A DNA stretch of 64,000 bases from Lachnospiraceae bacterium (lineage in GTDB: Bacteria > Bacillota > Clostridia > Lachnospirales > Lachnospiraceae), in contig CAJTDL010000007.1 of the NCBI GenBank assembly GCA_910575035.1, forward strand, positions 185,566 to 249,565, given 5' to 3'. Below are positions 34,414-43,279 of this stretch, piece after piece. Numbering within the stretch: position 1 is the first letter of the stretch; each line of letters begins with the position of its first letter. Position numbers and translations under genes: made by a program. The notes beneath the pieces were generated by a model, which was not told the origin of the DNA, ran no database searches, and was given only the letters and a program-made list of their open reading frames with translations.

Positions 34414-34869
34414 TTACTCCTCTGCCTCATCAAAGACAGTCTCTTCCCCCACTCTCACATTCCAAACTGCCTCTTCCACCACTTTCACACATTCTTCTAT
34501 ATTTTTAATAATGTCCTTCCCCCAAAAATGTATGACAGTCCACCCCAAAAAAAGCAGCTTTCGGTCTGTCTCCCAGTCCCGATTCCGATTGCGCTCTATT
34601 TTTTTCAGCCAATACTCCGGATTTTTCCCCTTTTCCAACCGAAGCTTTAAGATTTCCCAATCCTTCCCATGGAAAAACTCGCTGTCGCAAAAAATAGCTA
34701 TTTTATACTTTGTCAGGGCAATGTCTGGCTTTCCTGGCAAATCCTTATAATTTTTTCGATAACGGTATCCTTTGTGCCACAAGGCCTTGCGCAGCCGCAG
34801 CTCAATGGAGGTATCCTCACTGCGTATTTTCTGCATGTTCTTGGAAACAGCTTCCTGGCTCCTTGGCAT
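34414..34869 (-). CDS. vsr: Very short patch repair endonuclease Vsr, orphan
   Basis: A protein of 151 residues, normal Vsr length. It nicks 5' of the T in T:G mismatches that arise by deamination of 5-methylcytosine. The family marks are seen: RSQEAVSKNMQKIRSEDTSIELRLRKALWHKGYRY, the catalytic Asp in LPGKPDIALTKYKIAIF, and HG in the FFHGKDW motif, then WLKKIERNRNRDWE and FLGWTVIHFWGKDI. Vsr is usually coupled to a Dcm-type cytosine methyltransferase; none lies in the window, so it is an orphan here. Confidence 0.95.
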   Translation of the reverse strand: MPRSQEAVSKNMQKIRSEDTSIELRLRKALWHKGYRYRKNYKDLPGKPDIALTKYKIAIFCDSEFFHGKDWEILKLRLEKGKNPEYWLKKIERNRNRDWETDRKLLFLGWTVIHFWGKDIIKNIEECVKVVEEAVWNVRVGEETVFDEAEE

Positions 34870-34920
34870 TTTTATCCCTTCTTCACTCTATTATTCTTTA
34901 GGCTACTACATTCTGTGCAG

Positions 34921-34952
34921 ACATAAGGTATTTAGCGCAAGTTATACTAGCT
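34921..34952. repeat. Partial copy of dispersed repeat family 2 at the end of the Na/Pi gene
   Basis: ACATAAGGTATTTAGCGC, two different bases, then GTTATACTAGCT repeats the terminal sequence at 50632-50664. The stop codon of the symporter gene falls inside it. Confidence 0.65.
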
Positions 34953-36711
34953 GGTACTTCCTGCGATAGGCGTCCTGCATCTGCAGAAAATAGGCCCTGC
35001 TTTCATCGGAAAGGCTGTTGACATAGCCATGAGCCTCAACTGTGTGATCCTCCATTTGGATAATGTAAACAGCCAGGTTCGAACAATGGTCTGCCACACG
35101 CTCATAATTCATTGCAATATCTGCCAGCACTAAGCCCATGTCAATGGTGCATTTGCCTTTCCGCAGGCGTTTAATGTGGCGTTTTTTCACTTCTTTATTC
35201 AGGTCGTCAATCACTTCTTCCAGAGGTTCCACCGTCAAGGCAAGCTCATGGTCATTGTCAGAAAATGCCTGGATGGAACGCTCCAAAATATCCTTTATGG
35301 CAGAGCTGTAAACCTCCAGCTCCTGCCTTGCTTTTTTAGAGAAGGACATCTCTTTTCTATGCAGCTTCATGCTAATCTCCGCCAGGTTCAGGGCATGGTC
35401 CCCAATCCGCTCAAAATCATTGATGCTGTGCATCAGAGTAGAGACACTCTGCCCTTCCTTGGACGTCAGGTTCTGGCTGCTTAAGCGGGTCAGGTAGGAG
35501 CTCAGTTTGTCTTCATATTGATCCAACAGATCTTCCTGTGCCTCTATAAACTGCGCATGCTCCTCTGAATATTGCAGGAACAGCCCCATGGAAGCTTCCA
35601 TGGCATGTTGGGCAACCTGAGACATTTGCTTTACTAAGGAAAGGCATTGCTCTATGGCAAAGCCAGGCGTGGATAAAAACCGCAGGTCCAATATTTGGAA
35701 AACATCCTCTGCCGCCGAGGATTCCTGTTCCTCTTTCGTAAGAGGAATCGTAAGGTACGCCAGTTTTTCCAGCCCTTTCGTAAAAGGAAGCAATACCAGG
35801 GTAGCAAAAATATTAAAAATGCTGTGAATTGCCGCAATCCCTGCCGCCCCCACTTTTTCGTCCATAATCCCAAAGGGATAAGCTGCATGAACCACTGCAT
35901 ACAGCACAAAAAACAGGACAGCGCCTATCAAATTAAAATAGAGGTGCACAAAGGCCGTCCGCCTTGCCCCTTTATTTGCCCCTACGGCGGAAACCATAGC
36001 CGTCACGCACGTCCCAATATTCTGCCCTAAAATAATAGGGATCACAGAGCCATAGGTAAACGCCCCTGTTACGGACAAGGCCTGCAAAATACCCACAGAT
36101 GCAGAAGAGCTTTGGATCACCGCCGTCAGCAGCGCCCCTACCAGCACCCCCAGCAAAGGATTCCGAAATGCTGTTAAAAGCCCTGTAAACTCTGGCACAT
36201 CCGCCAAAGGCTTCACCGCATCGCTCATGGTTTCCATGCCAAACATCAGCACTGCAAACCCCAGTAAAATCTCTGCCAAATCCTTTTTCCTATCACTTTT
36301 CGCCCCTAACAGGAAAATAATGCCGACCAATGCTAAAATAGGGGAAAAAGAAGATGGCTTCAGCATCCGCACAAAAAAATTCCCGCCTTCAATCCCGGTC
36401 AGGCTTAAAAGCCAGGATGTAATGGTTGTCCCAATATTGGCTCCCATAATAATCCCAACTGCCTGTGAAAGCTTCATGATCCCGGAATTGACAAACCCTA
36501 CCAGCATTACCGTGGTAGCTGATGAAGACTGGATCACCGCCGTAACGCCAGCCCCTAAAAGCACCGCCTTAATGGGATTGGAAGTCAAGCTTTCCAAAAT
36601 ACGCTCCAGCTTGCCGCCAGACAGCTTCTCAAGCCCTCCCCCCATTACATGCATCCCATATAAAAACAGGGAAAGCCCCCCGATTAATGACAGAATTCCA
36701 AATATATCCAT
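34942..36711 (-). CDS. Na+/phosphate symporter with PhoU-like domain
   Basis: A protein of 589 residues. The N-terminal 320 residues form the SLC34/NptA-type transporter with inverted repeats, each bearing the QSSSA motif (AVIQSSSATTVM at about 58 and AVIQSSSASVGI at about 200), and many membrane helices (GGLSLFLYGMHVMGGG at the start). The C-terminal 240 residues are helical and PhoU-like (HSINDFERIGDHALNLAE, DIAMNYERVADHCSNLAVYI), a cytosolic regulator. AGGAGG precedes the ATG. Its stop codon lies inside a sequence matching the end of dispersed repeat family 2. Confidence 0.92.
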   Translation of the reverse strand: MDIFGILSLIGGLSLFLYGMHVMGGGLEKLSGGKLERILESLTSNPIKAVLLGAGVTAVIQSSSATTVMLVGFVNSGIMKLSQAVGIIMGANIGTTITSWLLSLTGIEGGNFFVRMLKPSSFSPILALVGIIFLLGAKSDRKKDLAEILLGFAVLMFGMETMSDAVKPLADVPEFTGLLTAFRNPLLGVLVGALLTAVIQSSSASVGILQALSVTGAFTYGSVIPIILGQNIGTCVTAMVSAVGANKGARRTAFVHLYFNLIGAVLFFVLYAVVHAAYPFGIMDEKVGAAGIAAIHSIFNIFATLVLLPFTKGLEKLAYLTIPLTKEEQESSAAEDVFQILDLRFLSTPGFAIEQCLSLVKQMSQVAQHAMEASMGLFLQYSEEHAQFIEAQEDLLDQYEDKLSSYLTRLSSQNLTSKEGQSVSTLMHSINDFERIGDHALNLAEISMKLHRKEMSFSKKARQELEVYSSAIKDILERSIQAFSDNDHELALTVEPLEEVIDDLNKEVKKRHIKRLRKGKCTIDMGLVLADIAMNYERVADHCSNLAVYIIQMEDHTVEAHGYVNSLSDESRAYFLQMQDAYRRKYQLV

Positions 36712-36967
36712 CCAAAATTCCTCCTAAGCCATTCTTTTATTATATTCCATACACTGCCTCATTCCCCACCTGCGCGGTTCTGTCTCTGGCTTGCATTGGG
36801 AAATGCAAACATTATTTTATATTATTATTGATTTCAAAATGCAGGATAAACAATCCCATAAAACTTCTTCAAACATGTATCGTTCATTTAAGTATATTTT
36901 ACACAAATTCCTCAAATGAAATACATTCCACAAACATAAAACCTCTCTTGAATTGATGCCCCTTCCC

Positions 36968-38080
36968 TTACGCTTTCCTCCCCCTTCGGTTCACCCACTC
37001 ACGAAATAGGGTATACAGCACTGACATAAATGGAATAAACACCAGCATCCCCACAACTCCCATAAGCTTCCCCCCTACTGTCACGGCAAACAGCACCCAC
37101 ATCGAAGGCAGCCCCACCGAATTCCCCACCACATGAGGATAAATCAAATTTCCTTCTATCTGCTGCAGCACAAAAAACAGAATAATAAAGAACAGCGCCT
37201 GCATCGGGCTCACCATCAAAATCAAAAATGCCCCAACTGCGCACCCAATAAACGCCCCAATCATCGGGATCAGCGCCGTAAACGCAATCAGAACCCCCAC
37301 CAGCAATGCATAGGGCAGCCTTAAAATTGTCATGCTCACAAAAAACATAGTCCCCAGGATCAGCGCCTCCAAACACTGCCCTGTGATAAACTTCGAAAAT
37401 GTCCGATGGGACAGGCTGCACACATGGCAGATCTTATCCACTGCTTTGGCGGAAAAGAACGCGTGGATCACCTTCATACACTGCCTGCCCAGATTTTCCT
37501 TCTGATTTAAAATATAGAGTGCAAACACAAAGGCAATAAAAAATGTCATAACGCCATTAATCACCACCATGGTAGCAGACATAGTATAAGAAATCACGCT
37601 CCCCGCACCGCTTAAGGCAAAATCCTTAAATCCTTCCACCCAGCTCTTCCAGTCAAACTCCATAGACTCTATGAAATCCACCACATCCTTCTGTTTGCCA
37701 AAGGCGTCCTCAAGCCATGCCTGCGCCTTAGGCAGGAATGTGGCCATGCCTGCGCTGATGCTGTCAATGGTCTTCCCAAGCTGTGGAATCACCACCACAA
37801 CCACAATCCCCATTAGGGCAAATACAAACAAAATAGACAAAACCATGCTCACAGGCCTTGCCAGCTTACTCTCTTTACGGAACAGCTTCTTCTCAATGGC
37901 AGCCATGGGAATGTTCAGAATAAATGCAATGGCGCCTCCCATTACAAATGGGAAGAGTATCCCCCATAAAAATGCCAGATAAGACTTGACAGAGCCCATA
38001 TTCATCAAGATTGCCAATAAAAGCAGCGTAAATGTTATGATGCCCAAAATTTTCTTCATATTATCTTTATTCAAGTTCAT
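36968..38080 (-). CDS. AI-2E family transporter (PerM/YtvI-type)
   Basis: A protein of 370 residues with about eight hydrophobic segments. Family features include the N-terminal MNMGSVKSYLAFLWGILFPFVMGGAIAF-type helices, VVVVIPQLGKTIDSI, the long extracellular-like region near residue 120-160, and the conserved C-terminal half with FITGQCLEALILG, IAFTALIPMIGAFIG and FVLQQIEGNLIYPHVVGNSVGL. Members include the E. coli TqsA autoinducer-2 exporter and a Na+/H+ antiporter group, so substrate is not predictable. AGGAGCC precedes the ATG. Monocistronic. Confidence 0.88.
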   Translation of the reverse strand: MNLNKDNMKKILGIITFTLLLLAILMNMGSVKSYLAFLWGILFPFVMGGAIAFILNIPMAAIEKKLFRKESKLARPVSMVLSILFVFALMGIVVVVVIPQLGKTIDSISAGMATFLPKAQAWLEDAFGKQKDVVDFIESMEFDWKSWVEGFKDFALSGAGSVISYTMSATMVVINGVMTFFIAFVFALYILNQKENLGRQCMKVIHAFFSAKAVDKICHVCSLSHRTFSKFITGQCLEALILGTMFFVSMTILRLPYALLVGVLIAFTALIPMIGAFIGCAVGAFLILMVSPMQALFFIILFFVLQQIEGNLIYPHVVGNSVGLPSMWVLFAVTVGGKLMGVVGMLVFIPFMSVLYTLFREWVNRRGRKA

Positions 38081-38266
38081 GGCTCCTATTTCCTTTCCTT
38101 ATTTGAGGTACCTCCGCCCTTCCCTGTGCCAGGGGAGCCGCACAAATGGATATACAGGCACCGTACTTGTGTATAGTCTAGCATTTTTATGCACTTTTTT
38201 CAACTATATCTCAAAATTCCAGAATCACTTTTCCCAGCTAAACCTTGTCCTGTAAAAACAACCTTA

Positions 38267-38611
38267 TCATCTATCATTCAATTTGCAGTCCACTAGAGCG
38301 ATTGTTACTGCGCGCCGTTTCCTCATAGCCCTATAATATGCAGACATCCGCCTATGGAACAGCTGGCGGCCTGTTGGCTTCGGATACCTTCTGGTTCCAA
38401 CGACCAATTGGTCCAATGGCATCTGAAAAAGCTCTGACAAGGCATATAGATTATCAACCGTTGGCATACTGCGCCCATTAAGCCAACGGTATATACCCTG
38501 CACACAGGATAAATCTAAATACTGCTGAACATCTTTCACCGTAATCTTTTGACAATCCATAATCCTACGCAAACGAATGCTCGTTGCCTTTCTGTTGATC
38601 CTTGGATACAT
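38267..38611 (-). CDS. Small XRE-type DNA-binding protein
   Basis: A protein of 114 residues from the ATG at 38611, which has GGGAGG upstream; a longer frame to 38704 is unlikely. A helix-turn-helix is seen at about 15-70 (SIRLRRIMDCQKITVKDVQQYL, CVQGIYRWLNGRSMPTVDNLYALSELFQMPLDQLVVG). The C-terminus is basic. Such short single-domain regulators often sit beside accessory DNA; the gene is flanked on its 5' side by repeats. Target unknown. Confidence 0.75.
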   Translation of the reverse strand: MYPRINRKATSIRLRRIMDCQKITVKDVQQYLDLSCVQGIYRWLNGRSMPTVDNLYALSELFQMPLDQLVVGTRRYPKPTGRQLFHRRMSAYYRAMRKRRAVTIALVDCKLNDR

Positions 38612-39015
38612 ATGCTTCCTCCCTTTCCATCCTAAGCCCCCGTTCAAGAATGCCGTATTCCCAAAATGCCGCCATTTTGCCTGCATCCTATACACAACAC
38701 ACACTAAGGGGCAACACCATGCTCTATTTCAGAATAAAATTATACCATACTTTCCACATTATTCCAATCATTTTCAGAACATTTGTTTGTTTTTTAATTT
38801 CGCTACTATTTACGGCCAATGCCAGTAACATAAGGGATTTTATAGGCTGGTGATGGGAGTGGCTAGGCATCTATCTGGGAAGAGGCAGATAGGTTACAGG
38901 GATGGCTACGCGGCCGTCTGGGAAGTGCAGATAGGCTTCAGGGTGGCTACGCGGCCGTCTGGGAAGTGCAGATAGGCTTAGCCATCCCCGCCCCCTGCCG
39001 GACACTTATCTCTCT
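38612..39015. other. Repeat-rich intergenic region
   Basis: No gene is seen. A partial copy of repeat family 1 occurs at about 38803-38835 (CTACTATTTACGGCCAATGCC, AGTAACATAAGGGATTTTA). From 38863 to 38985 a 41-bp unit (GGCTACGCGGCCGTCTGGG, AAGTGCAGATAGGCTT) is repeated two times with a more diverged first unit. Confidence 0.7.
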
Positions 39016-39061
39016 AAATAAACAGCTCAGGCAGCGCTTTCACCGCGCCGCCTGAGCTGTC
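39016..39061 (-). terminator. Terminator after glcT
   Basis: Minus strand ACAGCTCAGGC pairs with GCCTGAGCTGT, with an inner GC stem, followed by TTATTTAG. Confidence 0.78.
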
Positions 39062-39080
39062 CTGCATACTTCCAGCAACC

Positions 39081-39923
39081 CTATTCTGTTTCATTCAGTT
39101 CATCACTGGCTACGCGCTCCAAATGCATGGCCAAATAGCCAATTTCCACATCCTCCACCTTTTTCTTAAGGCTCCGCCCAATCTCGCCGCAGATCAGGGC
39201 TGCCATCTGGAAGGACGAAGGAAACTTTACTTCCATATAATCATTCATATTCAGCTTCAATTTCTCCCCGCTCAGTGCCCGCGCTACCATGTACCGTACA
39301 TGGTTCATCAGCCGGTTGTATGCCAGCGACACCACATCAATCTTTTTCCCGGTATGCTCCTCCACCAACGTAATGCATTCCCGGACTGCCCGCGCCACCT
39401 GCATGGCCTGGGAAACCTTCTCATCCTCAATGGCTGAATGGATATGCAGGGCAATATACCCTATCTCATGCTCATCAATCTCAATATCCAGCTTTTCCAG
39501 AAGCAAGGGCTTGATGCACTTAGCTACCTTATATTCCTTGTAAAACAGCACCTGGATATCTTCTGTCAGTGGGTTGCTGATCTGCTCCTGATTTTGGATA
39601 CGCTTCACTGCATACTCTAAATGGTCGGCCATAGGGAAAAGGATTGAGCGGTCGATTTTCCCAAATGCTTGCTCGGCTTGAACCAATACCTCATTTGCCA
39701 GCTCCAAGCAGATTGGAGAGACAGCCTTCACAATCTCCCTGGCATCCCCCCGCTCTGTCAATTCCTGCAAAGAATAAATGGTATCCTCTGGCCTGACATC
39801 CACATACTCCGTTATTTTTTTGCCAAAGCCAATGCCTTTTCCCATTACTAAATATTCTTTGTTATCATCCGACCCAATCAATATTACTGTATTGTGGTTT
39901 AAAACCTTCTTTACTCTATACAT
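39081..39923 (-). CDS. glcT: BglG/LicT-family antiterminator, GlcT-like
   Basis: A protein of 280 residues from the ATG at 39923 (an ATG at 39938 adds five residues; neither has a strong ribosome site). Residues 1-55 are the CAT RNA-binding domain (YRVKKVLNHNTVILIG, LVMGKGIGFGKKITEYV), which is closer to GlcT than LicT by wording. Two PRD domains follow with the phosphorylatable His residues in MADHLEYAVKR, LHIHSAIED, MNHVRYMVAR and AMHLERV. It binds the RAT hairpin in the leader of the next PTS gene and prevents termination when glucose is being taken up. Its position 44 bp downstream of ptsG agrees. Confidence 0.88.
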   Translation of the reverse strand: MYRVKKVLNHNTVILIGSDDNKEYLVMGKGIGFGKKITEYVDVRPEDTIYSLQELTERGDAREIVKAVSPICLELANEVLVQAEQAFGKIDRSILFPMADHLEYAVKRIQNQEQISNPLTEDIQVLFYKEYKVAKCIKPLLLEKLDIEIDEHEIGYIALHIHSAIEDEKVSQAMQVARAVRECITLVEEHTGKKIDVVSLAYNRLMNHVRYMVARALSGEKLKLNMNDYMEVKFPSSFQMAALICGEIGRSLKKKVEDVEIGYLAMHLERVASDELNETE

Positions 39924-39967
39924 AATCACACCGCTCATATCTTATTTCCCATTTGGCTGATTCTGGT

Positions 39968-42127
39968 TCATTCATAAATATCCACTGCAAACAATGCTTC
40001 CCCTGCCTGAATGTTCCCTTCTTTTAACAGGCGGATTTTCTGGTTATCTTCTAATTCGGTGCACAATACGGGAGAGGCAATGGAAGGCGCATTCTTTTTC
40101 AGATAATCCAGGTTCAGCTTCATCATAGGCTCACCTTTTTTCACCTTTTGGCCATTTTCAACAAACACCTCAAAGCCTTCCCCATTCAGCTTTACCGTAT
40201 CAATCCCTACATGGATCAGAAGGCTGATGCCTGAATCTGTCAAAAACCCAATGGCATGCTTTGTATCAAATACGAAGCCTACTTCGCCATCCTCTGGAGC
40301 CTTCACAATAGCATCTACTGGGGTTACCACAGCGCCGTCCCCCATCATCCTGCCTGCAAACGCCTCATCTGGAGCCGTTGCCAGATCTGCTGCCACACCG
40401 CTGATCGGGCTTGAAATCCGGATAGTCTTCGCCACTTTCCCAAGGGGTTTTTCTTCTTTTGCGCTGCTTTCTGCAGGCTGCGTTTCTGCCTGGCCGCTGT
40501 ATTCCTCATCTGGCGCTGTCTCCAGATAATCCTCCAGGTTGGACTTGATCACTGTCACATGCGGGCCATAAATCACCTGCACGCCTTGCCCTTTGTGCAC
40601 CACGCCAGACGCCCCTGTGGATTTTAACAAAGCGTCATTTACAAGCCCTGCGTTCTTTACGGTAATACGCAGCCTGGTGGCACAGCAGTCCACATCACTG
40701 ATATTGCTCTTTCCCCCAAGCCCTCTGGTAATGGCCTGGCTCACCCCATCCTCTGCGGCACCGCTTTTGCCGCCTTCCTTGCGGGCATTTACATCTGCCT
40801 TCGTATACAGCTTCGTTTCCCCTTCCCCTTCTTCCCTTCCAGGAGTCTTAAAGTCAAATTTTTTAATCAGGAAACGGAAGGTAATATAATATAGGAAGAA
40901 ATACACAATACCTGCTGGGATCACCATCATCCAACTGGTCTTTTCATTTCCCTGCAAAATACCAAACAGGAAAAAGTCCAAAAAGCCACCAGAGAAGGTC
41001 AGCCCAACTGCAATGTTTAAAATATGCGCAAGCATATAAGCAGACCCTGCCAAAACCACCTGTACCGCAAACAATGCTGGCGCCACAAACAGGAAGGAAA
41101 ATTCCAACGGCTCTGTAATACCTGTCATCATACATGCCAAAGCCGCGGATAACAGCAAGCCGCCCGCCGCCTTTTTCTTCTCTGGCTTTGCGCATTGATA
41201 CATGGCAAGGGCAGCCCCTGGCAGGCCAAAGATCATAAAGATAAACTCACCAGAGAAATACCGGGTGGCATCTGCGCTGAAATGGGCGATATTTGCAGAA
41301 TCAGCCAACTGGGCAAAGAAAATATTCTGGCCGCCCTGCACCATCTGCCCTGCCACTTCCATGGTGCCGCCCACAGCTGTCTGCCAAAACGGCATATAAA
41401 ATACATGGTGTAGCCCAAAGGGGATCAAGGCCCGCTTGATCAAGCCGAAGATCAATGTCCCCACATACCCGCTGCCTGTCACCAGGCCGCCCAGGGCATA
41501 AATTCCATTCTGCACAACCGGCCATACAAAATACAGCAAAATCCCCACAAACATATACACAACAGTGGAAATAATAGGGACAAACCGCGTGCCTCCAAAG
41601 AAAGACAACGCATTTGGCAGCTCAATCCGATAAAACTTATTATGCAGCGCCGCCACGCCAAGGCCTACGATAATACCGCCGAACACACCCATCTGCAGCG
41701 TCTGGATTCCACAAGCAGAAGCAATAGTCCCCCCCAGCACATCTGGGGAGATTTCCCCGTTTGCCAGGATTTCGCCATTGATAGACAGCATGGCATTGAT
41801 CGCTGTATTCATAACAAAATATGCAATTACAGCAGACAATGCGGAAACCTCTTTTTCCTTTTTTGCCATACCAATTGCCACGCCCACCGCAAAGATCAGA
41901 GGCAAATTGTCAAATACGGCGCTTCCTACCCTGTTCATAATCACCAGCAGGGCATGGAGGAGCGTGCCCTCCCCTAAGAGCCCCGTCAGGCCATAGGTGG
42001 CAATTGTTGTCTCATTGGTAAAGGAACTCCCAATCCCCAGCAATAACCCCGCAACTGGAAGGATTGCAATTGGTAACATAAAACTACGCCCAACACGCTG
42101 TAACACGCCAAAAATCTTGTCTTTCAT
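39968..42127 (-). CDS. ptsG: Glucose-type PTS enzyme IICBA
   Basis: A protein of 719 residues that imports and phosphorylates a hexose, probably glucose, at the membrane. The start at 42127 follows AAGGAG; the frame upstream to 42229 is not supported. Order: EIIC (1-400, MLPIAILPVAGLLLGIG, FGLHHVFYMPFWQTAVGG), EIIB (about 465-545, with phospho-Cys in VDCCATRLRITV), EIIA (about 590-719, phospho-His in SLLIHVGIDTVKLNGEGF). This linear IICBA order is that of Bacillus PtsG and NagP. GlcT-type control makes glucose the first guess; N-acetylglucosamine is an alternative. Confidence 0.9.
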   Translation of the reverse strand: MKDKIFGVLQRVGRSFMLPIAILPVAGLLLGIGSSFTNETTIATYGLTGLLGEGTLLHALLVIMNRVGSAVFDNLPLIFAVGVAIGMAKKEKEVSALSAVIAYFVMNTAINAMLSINGEILANGEISPDVLGGTIASACGIQTLQMGVFGGIIVGLGVAALHNKFYRIELPNALSFFGGTRFVPIISTVVYMFVGILLYFVWPVVQNGIYALGGLVTGSGYVGTLIFGLIKRALIPFGLHHVFYMPFWQTAVGGTMEVAGQMVQGGQNIFFAQLADSANIAHFSADATRYFSGEFIFMIFGLPGAALAMYQCAKPEKKKAAGGLLLSAALACMMTGITEPLEFSFLFVAPALFAVQVVLAGSAYMLAHILNIAVGLTFSGGFLDFFLFGILQGNEKTSWMMVIPAGIVYFFLYYITFRFLIKKFDFKTPGREEGEGETKLYTKADVNARKEGGKSGAAEDGVSQAITRGLGGKSNISDVDCCATRLRITVKNAGLVNDALLKSTGASGVVHKGQGVQVIYGPHVTVIKSNLEDYLETAPDEEYSGQAETQPAESSAKEEKPLGKVAKTIRISSPISGVAADLATAPDEAFAGRMMGDGAVVTPVDAIVKAPEDGEVGFVFDTKHAIGFLTDSGISLLIHVGIDTVKLNGEGFEVFVENGQKVKKGEPMMKLNLDYLKKNAPSIASPVLCTELEDNQKIRLLKEGNIQAGEALFAVDIYE

Positions 42128-42312
42128 TTTCCCATCTCCTTTTCTTGAATTTTCCCTATAGGACATGCCTTGTCCCATAGATGCAATTTTTGGCTGGATG
42201 TTATGCTTATGGTGCCGTTTCCATCCCATAAGGCATGCATATTATGTCAGCAGATTTACACTTATTTTGCCCCCTCATTGAAAAATAGTGATACGCCAGA
42301 CCTGCCCCCGTG

Positions 42313-42393
42313 AAAAAAGGAGGCATTAATACACATAAACATCCAAAAAATGCTATGTATAGTTAATGCCTCCTAAATGAGTAACACACTATA
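42313..42393 (-). promoter_or_regulatory. RAT antiterminator and terminator in the ptsG leader
   Basis: On the minus strand a RAT-like element (GTGTTACTCATTTAGGAGGC, continuing TTAAC) at about 42356-42393 overlaps the 5' arm of a terminator whose arms are AGGAGGCATTAA (42363-42374) and TTAATGCCTCCT (42318-42329), followed by six U. The two structures exclude each other. This is the known BglG/GlcT antitermination layout. Confidence 0.85.
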
Positions 42394-42403
42394 ATCTTTT
42401 TTT

Positions 42404-42432
42404 ATGGTATCATCTGAAAAAACATTTGTCAA
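42404..42432 (-). promoter_or_regulatory. ptsG promoter
   Basis: Minus-strand TTGACA (42427-42432), 17-bp spacer, TACCAT (42404-42409), just upstream of the RAT element. Confidence 0.7.
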
Positions 42433-42469
42433 GGCAAAATTTTTCTCCTATGAAAACTATTTTTATTAT

Positions 42470-42623
42470 GTTACTATTCATGGCCTGGAGGCCGCTCATA
42501 ACAACAATTCGGGGCGATATTTAAAATTTTGCTCCGCAAAAACCGCCCCTCACTTCTGAATCATATTTTCATGGAATGCGCAGTTCAGCGCATTCCTGAG
42601 CCATAAAGAGTAACAATAGTAAC
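42470..42623. repeat. Dispersed repeat family 1, complete copy C
   Basis: A 154-bp element with GTTACTATT at both ends in inverted orientation. It contains GGAATGCGC and GCGCATTCC around six bases, and homology to copies near 22243, 30640 and 38803. There is no coding potential, so it resembles a MITE. Confidence 0.75.
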
Positions 42624-42654
42624 ATTTTTTATCCTACCATGATACAAAAAAGGG

Positions 42655-42683
42655 TTGACAAAACCTTCTTCCCCTTCTATAAT
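42655..42683 (+). promoter_or_regulatory. tyrS promoter
   Basis: TTGACA (42655-42660), 17 bp, TATAAT (42678-42683): a consensus promoter. Confidence 0.85.
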
Positions 42684-42689
42684 TGGCAT

Positions 42690-43183
42690 AAATTGTGATG
42701 CTGCCTGTCTTTCCTCTTCCACTAGGCATTCATCCACAATATATTGAGAAAGGCTATGGAGCCGCTAATAACACTTACCCCATAGGCAGCAAGCCAGGCA
42801 TATGCCAGCACAGGCATTGGGCAGCTGTAAGGGATATCCGTTTTGAGGCAGGCTCTGAGAGAGGAAAAAGTAGCAAGAAGAACCCCCTACAGAAAGCAGC
42901 CGGAGGATGAGAGGCGCAGGCAGGGCTTTTTGTGAATACATCCTGGAGCTGCGCACCGAACAGGCATATCTAAGGCAGATGTGGCCGCATCTTCTTTGAT
43001 TACACTATGTTTCAGTAGGCTGCGACGGTTTTGCATCCGTTACATTGCAGAAGTGCTGATCGGCACTTACTAAGGCAGGCTGTGTGAGCAGCTTGTGAAA
43101 AAAGGTGGTAACACGGGTATGGATCCCCGTCCTTTTGGAGTATGTTTGAACAATTCACGCATCTCCAAGGACGGGGTTTTTTT
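42690..43183 (+). promoter_or_regulatory. T-box leader of tyrS
   Basis: The long leader ends in the classical pair: a T-box sequence AGGTGGTAACACGG (43103-43116) with the TGGTA bulge that pairs with the tRNA acceptor end, then a terminator stem (CCCCGTCC at 43125 and GGACGGGG at 43169) with seven T. It senses uncharged tRNA, presumably tRNA-Tyr from the gene it precedes. The specifier codon was not located with certainty. The bases after TGGTA differ from the usual ACCGCG. Confidence 0.88.
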
Positions 43184-43279
43184 ATAGGGTATTTTCCATC
43201 AAACAATGATCCAGGACCCATTTTAAACTGAAAATTTCCCAAACAGATAAAAATCCCGCAAAAACAAGGAGGCAAAATT

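Noticed and set aside
38863..38985. Possible CRISPR array from the 41-bp repeat units
   Set aside because: The units are contiguous tandem copies without spacers of unique sequence, and no cas gene is in the window.
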